A stretch of 27,644 bases of DNA, taken from the NCBI GenBank assembly GCA_905216155.1, contig CAJMSU010000018.1, positions 1 to 27,644 on the forward strand, given 5' to 3'. Below, piece after piece: positions 23,330 to 27,644 of this stretch. This stretch comes from an uncultured bacterium (GTDB lineage Bacteria > Bacillota_I > Bacilli_A > RF39 > UBA660). The notes below the pieces were generated by a model. The model was not told the origin of the DNA. It did no database searches and was given only the letters and a program-made list of their open reading frames with translations. Position 1 is the stretch's first letter; each line of letters begins with the position of its first letter. The translations under genes and the position numbers were made by a program.

Positions 23330-23344
23330 TTTGTTTTTAGCAAG

Positions 23345-23368
23345 AAAAAAACGAACCAAAATGGTTCG
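23345..23368 (-). terminator. Terminator of the tRNA-Ile2/tRNA-Leu transcript
   Basis: CGAACCA (23368-23362 on minus) pairs with TGGTTCG (23358-23352) over a 3-base loop and is followed by seven T (23351-23345). Confidence 0.9.
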
Positions 23369-23381
23369 AACAATTCATTAA

Positions 23382-23465
23382 TGGTGCGAGTAACAGGAGT
23401 TGAACCTGCACGTCTAAGACACTAGATCCTAAGTCTAGCGCGTCTGCCAATTCCGCCATACTCGC
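23382..23465 (-). tRNA. tRNA-Leu, anticodon TAG
   Basis: The reverse complement starts GCGAGTATGGCGGAATTGGC and ends TTACTCGCACCA. It has a long variable arm and anticodon stem-loop CTAGA-CTTAGGA-TCTAG, giving anticodon UAG. Acceptor GCGAGTA/TACTCGC pairs fully and CCA is encoded. It is second in a two-tRNA transcript, 11 bases after tRNA-Ile2. Confidence 0.95.
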
Positions 23466-23476
23466 AATAATAAAAA

Positions 23477-23553
23477 TGGTGGACCCTATAGGACTCGAAC
23501 CTATGACCGTCCGGTTATGAGCCGGATGCTCTAACCAACTGAGCTAAGGGTCC
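23477..23553 (-). tRNA. tRNA-Ile2, anticodon CAT (lysidine type)
   Basis: The reverse complement starts GGACCCTTAGCTCAGTTGG with anticodon loop CTCATAA and an encoded CCA. Genomic anticodon CAT could mean Met, but the body matches the B. subtilis tRNA-Ile2 pattern (GGACCTTTAGCTCAGTTGG... with GGCTCATAACC) and differs from the elongator Met tRNA at 4243-4319. It should need TilS to convert C34 to lysidine and read AUA, a frequent codon in this AT-rich genome. Confidence 0.85.
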
Positions 23554-23564
23554 ATGACTATTTA

Positions 23565-23593
23565 ATGATAGCATATATTTTTAAACCTTGCAA
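23565..23593 (-). promoter_or_regulatory. Promoter of the tRNA-Ile2/tRNA-Leu unit
   Basis: TTGCAA (23593-23588), 17 bases, extended TGC-TATCAT (23570-23565) on the minus strand, 11 bases before tRNA-Ile2. Confidence 0.7.
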
Positions 23594-23602
23594 TATAAAA
23601 TG

Positions 23603-23630
23603 AAAAAAAAATAGATTTTTTATCTATTTT
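23603..23630 (-). terminator. Terminator of the 139-aa gene
   Basis: AAAATAGAT and ATCTATTTT (arms 23622-23630 and 23608-23616) form a stem with a 5-base loop and a T run. It contains the stop codon of the gene. Confidence 0.85.
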
Positions 23631-24043
23631 CCTAACATATTTAATAAATTAATTTTAAACATATCTTTTTCTGGATTTGTTTTAGATATCATAACACCTT
23701 TATAAGTAGAAAGTTCAGCTCTATGCCCTTCATCTAAGATTCCTTCTGGTGTAATATTAGTTAAAAGAATAATATTTTTTTCTGTGTAAACAGTATAATG
23801 TAACATAATTTCACCATGTACTTTAGCAAACAATTCATCTGTAGGTAATTTTAATTCATAAGAAATAGTTTTATTCTTATCATCATGGGCTACTTTTTTA
23901 CCTAAAAAGTTACCTTTTCTAAGTTCTGGATAAAAATTAAAAGTTAATTTTTTATATGCAAGCATATTATATTTTCTTACAGATCTTTCTTTTTTTCTAA
24001 AATCATTTTCATCTAAATATTCAAATATATAAGAATTTTTCAT
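23624..24043 (-). CDS. Hypothetical protein (139 aa), strongly expressed unit
   Basis: I do not recognise this protein. It has 139 residues, no signal peptide or membrane segment, and an alternation of strands suggesting a small beta-rich cytoplasmic fold: YIFEYLDE, KLTFNFYPEL, ISYELKL, IMLHYTVYTEKNIILLTNITPEG, GVMISK. The gene stands alone between its own promoter, which matches the consensus at all 12 positions with a 17-base spacer, and its own terminator. The leader of about 60 bases contains two hairpins (24080-24103 and 24063-24079), and TTGGGGTTG lies about 10 bases before the ATG. The perfect promoter predicts high expression, unusual for an unknown gene. Confidence 0.75.
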   Translation of the reverse strand: MKNSYIFEYLDENDFRKKERSVRKYNMLAYKKLTFNFYPELRKGNFLGKKVAHDDKNKTISYELKLPTDELFAKVHGEIMLHYTVYTEKNIILLTNITPEGILDEGHRAELSTYKGVMISKTNPEKDMFKINLLNMLGK

Positions 24044-24062
24044 AAATATTCAACCCCAATCA

Positions 24063-24103
24063 AAATTATTTAATAATTTCTTTGAACCCCTATATCTTCA
24101 AAG
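24063..24103 (-). promoter_or_regulatory. Hairpin leader of the 139-aa gene
   Basis: On the minus strand CTTTGAA (24103-24097) pairs with TTCAAAG (24086-24080) around a loop containing AGGGG. A second stem pairs AAATTAT (24079-24073) with ATAATTT (24069-24063). The first hairpin begins almost at the predicted 5' end (about 24104). It could protect the mRNA or control translation; no T run follows. Confidence 0.5.
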
Positions 24104-24110
24104 TACACAT

Positions 24111-24139
24111 ATTATAACACAAAGCGCCTATTTTGTCAA
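24111..24139 (-). promoter_or_regulatory. Perfect consensus sigma-A promoter
   Basis: TTGACA (24139-24134), 17 bases, TATAAT (24116-24111) on the minus strand. The -35 begins 2 bases after the stop of the penicillin-binding protein gene. An inverted repeat ACAAA...TTTGT spans -35 and spacer and could be an operator. Confidence 0.88.
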
Positions 24140-24141
24140 CT

Positions 24142-26199
24142 CTAACTGCCATACATCTCAAAAAACTTATTTGTAATGGCTTTTGTAATTCTAAGTGTAA
24201 CATAGCTTGCGTACTCATTGGATGAATTGGGATGAGAGGAATCTGGTGAAGTTACAATTATAGACATTTTAGGATTATTGAACGGTGCATATCCTATGTA
24301 AGAACTAGTAATAGTTTCAGTATCAATTACACCATTATTATTAGTGTCTATAAAACTTTGTGATGTTCCTGTTTTTCCAGCTGCATCGTATTTAGGATCT
24401 ATATAACTAACACCATACCCACCATTAGAATGCATAACGGCATAAAATCCATCTTGAACACGCTTCATATATTCAGGTTTGGTATCAATTTTATTAAGTA
24501 CTTTTTTATCTACCGTAACAATTGTTTTACCCATAGAATTATCTTCTGTTGCTTCATGAACTTCTTTTAATAGATGTGGTTGTAATCTACTACCACCATT
24601 AGCAATAGTTGATATATACTGAGAAAGTTGAATTGGAGTATATGTCTCATATTGCCCCATAACAAAATCAAGTAAGTTACCAGCTGCTTTATCTTTTGAA
24701 GTATAACCTAATGACTCTATTGGTAAATCAATTCCCGTTTTTACACCAAGTCCAAATGAATGGTACATGTTTCTATAAGTATCAAAAGCTTTTTGATTAA
24801 AATTAAGTCTCATACCATATGAATATTCTTGACCATTTACTCTAATAGCTGTTTTAAATTGATAAACATTACTACTTTTTGCAAGAGCTGTTATATCATC
24901 TATTCTACCTAATGTGTGAGAAGAACATTTTTCAGGCGTACCAGCTACTCTAATACATTCATCAATCATATATTCACCCATCTTAATGGCACCAGTATTA
25001 TATCCAACAAGCATTGATGCTCCTTTGACAACAGATCCCGGAGTTACAGGTGATGTTAAGATACTACTAGTCATATCAACAATTTTTCCGTCTACTACTT
25101 GTTTAGACGCCATTGCAAGTATTTCGCCAGTATTAGGATCTTGTATTACAACACTTGAATGATCATAAAAGTTAGTATTAGGTTCATTTTTTGTTTGTAA
25201 AACTTGTTCAGATAAAATATTTTCTACTTGTTGCTGTAGGTTTATATCTATAGTTAAAACTATATCATTTCCTCTTTTACCATTTTTTACAAGTTTTAAT
25301 TCATGTGAATTAACTACTTCATATTCTTCTTTTTTACCCTTTAAATATTTTTCATACTCTTTTTCTATGTAACTAAGACCTACTCTATCATTTAGGGAAT
25401 ATCCCATTTTTAAATACTGGCTTTTCTTATCAGCTGGGATACCTTGTGTAGATGTAGAAACTGTACCTAAAATACTTTTGAATGTGTCTCCATAAGGATA
25501 TACTCTTTCCCATTCAAGCTTAGTATTAAAGCCATTTAATTTAGCATTTTCTTCAGCAATATATGCATACTCAGCGTCATTGGCATTACTTTTAATTATT
25601 TTTTCATCATACGTATATCCTTTATTCATTAAATAATATAAATAGGCAGCTTTATTATCAGAGTCATTAAATTTATTTAATTCATTATTAGTAATTCTTT
25701 CTATTTTTAATTCTTCTATATCACTATTAGTAAGTTTTCTTGACTCTACTTTTTCTCTTTCTTCTTTTGTAATTTTACTGTTACAAATACTTGGATACTT
25801 AGCTAAGTAAAACTCTTTTTTAGCCCTTACTGTTAACTTTGAATAGTCAAGATCTAAATGTGGAGAAACCATATATGCTAAATTAATCATATTGCTAGTT
25901 TTAAAGCCTTTTTCTTTTTTAAAGACTATACTTTTAACAGCTTTATTATCAACTATTATATTATAATTTCTATCATAAATTCTTCCTCTTGGAGCACTGC
26001 TACCTAAAACTTTAGTATAAGAAAGTTCTGATAATCTTTCTTTATACTCACTATTTTTATGAACCATAACAATATAAAACCTAACTACTATAATAGAAAA
26101 CAAAAAAGCAATAAGTCCAATAAAAAATATTAAACGCTTATTTATAATCTTATCATAATTCTTTTTCTTAGTATGTTTTGTATTATTAAGTTTTTTCAT
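24142..26199 (-). CDS. Class B penicillin-binding protein (PBP2 type transpeptidase)
   Basis: The 685-residue protein has a basic cytoplasmic N-terminus, one membrane segment (about 22-46), the dimerisation-domain motif RGRIYDRN at 71-78 and a transpeptidase domain from about 345. Active-site motifs are SVVK at 389-392 (nucleophile Ser389), SSN at 442-444 and KTG at 609-611. It cross-links peptidoglycan on the outer face of the membrane and is the target of beta-lactams. Class B enzymes of this type serve elongation (with RodA) or septation (with FtsW). Neither partner is nearby, so MrdA-like and PbpB/FtsI-like remain open. The organism therefore has a wall, unlike mycoplasmas. TAGGAGG precedes the ATG. 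No PASTA domain is present. Confidence 0.93.
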   Translation of the reverse strand: MKKLNNTKHTKKKNYDKIINKRLIFFIGLIAFLFSIIVVRFYIVMVHKNSEYKERLSELSYTKVLGSSAPRGRIYDRNYNIIVDNKAVKSIVFKKEKGFKTSNMINLAYMVSPHLDLDYSKLTVRAKKEFYLAKYPSICNSKITKEEREKVESRKLTNSDIEELKIERITNNELNKFNDSDNKAAYLYYLMNKGYTYDEKIIKSNANDAEYAYIAEENAKLNGFNTKLEWERVYPYGDTFKSILGTVSTSTQGIPADKKSQYLKMGYSLNDRVGLSYIEKEYEKYLKGKKEEYEVVNSHELKLVKNGKRGNDIVLTIDINLQQQVENILSEQVLQTKNEPNTNFYDHSSVVIQDPNTGEILAMASKQVVDGKIVDMTSSILTSPVTPGSVVKGASMLVGYNTGAIKMGEYMIDECIRVAGTPEKCSSHTLGRIDDITALAKSSNVYQFKTAIRVNGQEYSYGMRLNFNQKAFDTYRNMYHSFGLGVKTGIDLPIESLGYTSKDKAAGNLLDFVMGQYETYTPIQLSQYISTIANGGSRLQPHLLKEVHEATEDNSMGKTIVTVDKKVLNKIDTKPEYMKRVQDGFYAVMHSNGGYGVSYIDPKYDAAGKTGTSQSFIDTNNNGVIDTETITSSYIGYAPFNNPKMSIIVTSPDSSHPNSSNEYASYVTLRITKAITNKFFEMYGS

Positions 26200-26269
26200 A
26201 AAATTCCTCCTAGTAATAGTTTATCACATTTTTTAAAAGTTATTTCATATATTTTATTAGAGGTGAAAT

Positions 26270-26521
26270 ATGTATAGGGAATTAGCAAAAAGATATATAA
26301 AAAATTTAACTCCAAATGATATTAAAAAATATGCATCAAGTATTAATATAGACTTAAATAGTCAAGAAGTAAATATAATTTTTAATTTTTTATTATTAAA
26401 TTATGAAGAATTATTAAATAAAAATGATAAGGTACTTTTAAAGTTAAAAGATAAATTAAGTCCTAATCTATATAATACAGTAATATCTTTATATGAAGAA
26501 AATAAGAACAAGTATCTTTAG
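26270..26521 (+). CDS. YqfT-like small protein (DUF2624)
   Basis: This 83-residue helical cytoplasmic protein reads like DUF2624: an N-terminal helix, then LTPNDIKKYASSINIDLNSQ, then two more helices ending LSPNLYNTVISLYEEN. In B. subtilis yqfT is next to yqfS (nfo), the endonuclease IV gene. Here it is convergent with nfo and overlaps it by four bases, which supports the call. Function unknown. GAGGTGAA lies directly before the ATG. It is divergent from the penicillin-binding protein gene. Confidence 0.75.
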   Translation: MYRELAKRYIKNLTPNDIKKYASSINIDLNSQEVNIIFNFLLLNYEELLNKNDKVLLKLKDKLSPNLYNTVISLYEENKNKYL

Positions 26522-26540
26522 ACCTGTTCTTTTGCTTTTT
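26504..26540. terminator. Bidirectional terminator between yqfT-like gene and nfo
   Basis: AAGAACA (26504-26510) pairs with TGTTCTT (26525-26531), with a GT/AC pair inside. T-rich sequence follows on both strands. It lies wholly within the overlapping 3' ends of the two genes. Confidence 0.7.
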
Positions 26541-27402
26541 CTAATAGTTTTTCATCAAATTTTTTGTTTTTAATCATTTCAATTTCATATTTATATGGTG
26601 CATATTTTTTATCTACATATGGTGTTTCTAATATTTTAGGAACATTTTTTAGTCTATTATTATAAATAATGTTAATTAATGTATCAAATCCAATTTTTCC
26701 ATAGCCAATATTCTCATGCCTATCTTTATGACTTCCAACTTCATTTTTACTATCATTAATATGAACACATTTTATTTTATCTATACCAATTAATTCATCA
26801 AATAAATCTAAAAACTTATCAAAGTTAACTATATCATATCCTGCATCAGATAAATGACATGTATCAAGGCAAACACCAATATGTTTTTTATCTTCAACCA
26901 AATCAATTATTTTTTTTAGTTCTTCTAGCTTTGATCCTACTTCTGTACCTTTACCAGCCATTGTTTCTAATAATACAGTAACATCGGTATTACCTAAAAT
27001 CATATTAAGTCCCTTAGCGATGTTATTTATGCCATTTTCTGTTCCAAGTCCAACATGACTTCCTGGATGCAAAACCACATTCTTAATTCCTAACAAGCTA
27101 CATCTTTCTAATTCTTCTTGTAAAAAGTTAACTGCAAATATAAATTTGTCTGGATCTTTATCATTAGCTAAATTAATAATATATGGTGCATGAACAATAA
27201 CCTTTGAATAATCTATTTTTTCTTTTTTCATTATATTTAAAGCCTCAATTGTAAAGCCATCCATAATTGGATAACGACTAGTATTCTGTGGTGCACCCGT
27301 ATAAAACATAAATGTATTAGAACCATATGAAAGTGCTTCCTCTAAACTACCAAGAAGTTGACTATCTTTTTTAAAACCTACATGACTACCTATTAATAAC
27401 AT
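26518..27402 (-). CDS. nfo: Endonuclease IV (AP endonuclease)
   Basis: Endonuclease IV cleaves DNA 5' of abasic sites in base excision repair, using three zinc ions. The protein of about 294 residues shows the family ligand motifs: HAPY, LHPGSHVG, LLET, CLDTCHLSDAGYD, HINDSKNEVGSHKDRHENIGYG and ETPY. The ATG at 27400-27402 was chosen because GGAGG lies 5 bases upstream; a start four codons earlier lies within that site. A hairpin with a T run lies between the -10 box and the ribosome site. Confidence 0.97.
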   Translation of the reverse strand: MLLIGSHVGFKKDSQLLGSLEEALSYGSNTFMFYTGAPQNTSRYPIMDGFTIEALNIMKKEKIDYSKVIVHAPYIINLANDKDPDKFIFAVNFLQEELERCSLLGIKNVVLHPGSHVGLGTENGINNIAKGLNMILGNTDVTVLLETMAGKGTEVGSKLEELKKIIDLVEDKKHIGVCLDTCHLSDAGYDIVNFDKFLDLFDELIGIDKIKCVHINDSKNEVGSHKDRHENIGYGKIGFDTLINIIYNNRLKNVPKILETPYVDKKYAPYKYEIEMIKNKKFDEKLLEKAKEQV

Positions 27403-27414
27403 AATTACCTCCAT

Positions 27415-27446
27415 AAAAAAACTTAGTTAAAACTAAGCTAATTATA
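27415..27446 (-). promoter_or_regulatory. Overlapping extended -10 promoter and terminator hairpin before nfo
   Basis: TGA-TATAAT (27446-27441 for the hexamer) has the extended -10 form. Just downstream CTTAGTT (27437-27431) pairs with AACTAAG (27428-27422), followed by seven T (27421-27415), then the GGAGG of nfo. Initiation expected near 27434 falls inside the hairpin, so the nfo transcript would lack a full stem, while transcripts from upstream would be terminated. Confidence 0.6.
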
Positions 27447-27467
27447 TCATATTTTTAAATACTATAA

Positions 27468-27569
27468 TCAAAATAATAATAATTTTTTAATTTGTGTATA
27501 TTTTTTGAAATTAGTTATATAACGAATAACATTTTGTATAGCAGCAACTATAAGTATATCAATAATCAT
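27468..27569 (-). CDS. Small hydrophobic ORF (33 aa), hypothetical
   Basis: An ATG at 27567-27569 opens a 33-residue frame ending TGA at 27468-27470. It starts MIIDILIVAAIQNVIRYI and then becomes basic (NFKKYTQIKK) before a hydrophobic end. One membrane helix with a positive tail is the build of small membrane peptides, including type I toxins of the Fst/TxpA sort, but there is no sequence match. The ribosome site is poor (AGATG). The rest of 27570-27644 shows nothing I can identify. Confidence 0.3.
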   Translation of the reverse strand: MIIDILIVAAIQNVIRYITNFKKYTQIKKLLLF

Positions 27570-27644
27570 AACAACATCTAGTAATTAAATTAATATTAAA
27601 GTAATCTAATATTCTTTTCTTTTCATCAATGCAAAACTATTATA

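Noticed and set aside
23477..23553. Second elongator or initiator tRNA-Met
   Set aside because: The anticodon CAT fits, but the body follows the tRNA-Ile2 pattern and lacks the initiator features (unpaired position 1-72 and three G-C pairs in the anticodon stem).

Overview
The window comes from a very AT-rich Bacillota genome, most likely an uncultured member of the Bacilli or a related lineage. The genes are short and tightly packed, with strong AAGGAGG-type ribosome binding sites and TTGACA/TATAAT promoters. UGA is read as a stop (for example at the ends of the HD-domain gene and of the SAM-fold gene), so this is the standard bacterial code and not the Mycoplasma code. Three neighbourhoods recall Bacillus subtilis: tkt-sirA-yneF, ylbL beside ylbJ, and nfo beside a yqfT-like gene. 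SirA- and YlbJ-like proteins suggest an organism that sporulates or descends from sporeformers. The taxonomic placement is inferred from these families and is not measured.

Layout. 1-4000 (minus): a tiny Asn-rich ORF, a YitT-type membrane protein, a MATE transporter fused to a cytidylate-kinase-like domain, and a lipoprotein with a thioredoxin CPWC site. 4069-4319: tRNA-Glu (plus) and tRNA-Met (minus), convergent, each with its own promoter and terminator. 4398-8763: a ClpX-like ATPase with an unusual N-terminal half, a small basic protein, an SDR enzyme, a gene-poor stretch that looks like a structured small RNA with an 11-codon ORF, and the YlbL-type PDZ-Lon protease. 8805-12623: YlbJ-like membrane protein, two prepilin-like proteins and a GspE/PilB-type ATPase. 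12635-18295 (minus): uvrC, a third pilin, mutL, a SAM-fold protein and miaA, so DNA repair and tRNA modification are interleaved with a pilin gene. 18405-22340: a GNAT-like protein, yneF, sirA, tkt and a broken cutA remnant. 22333-24043: HD phosphohydrolase, another gene remnant, tRNA-Leu and tRNA-Ile2, and an unknown gene behind a perfect consensus promoter. 24142-27644: a class B penicillin-binding protein, a YqfT-like protein, endonuclease IV and a small hydrophobic ORF near the edge.

Most of the window is housekeeping. The items worth a second look are these: the structured RNA candidate at 7431-7675, with two similar hairpins whose loops resemble anti-Shine-Dalgarno sequence and with tandem TTCACA repeats upstream; the branched terminator-like leader of the MATE-kinase fusion gene (3085-3144); the ClpX paralogue lacking the zinc-binding domain but keeping a VGF motif where ClpX has its ClpP-docking IGF loop; and a decaying patch around the HD gene containing an internally deleted cutA. 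No CRISPR array, insertion sequence, prophage gene or rRNA was seen.
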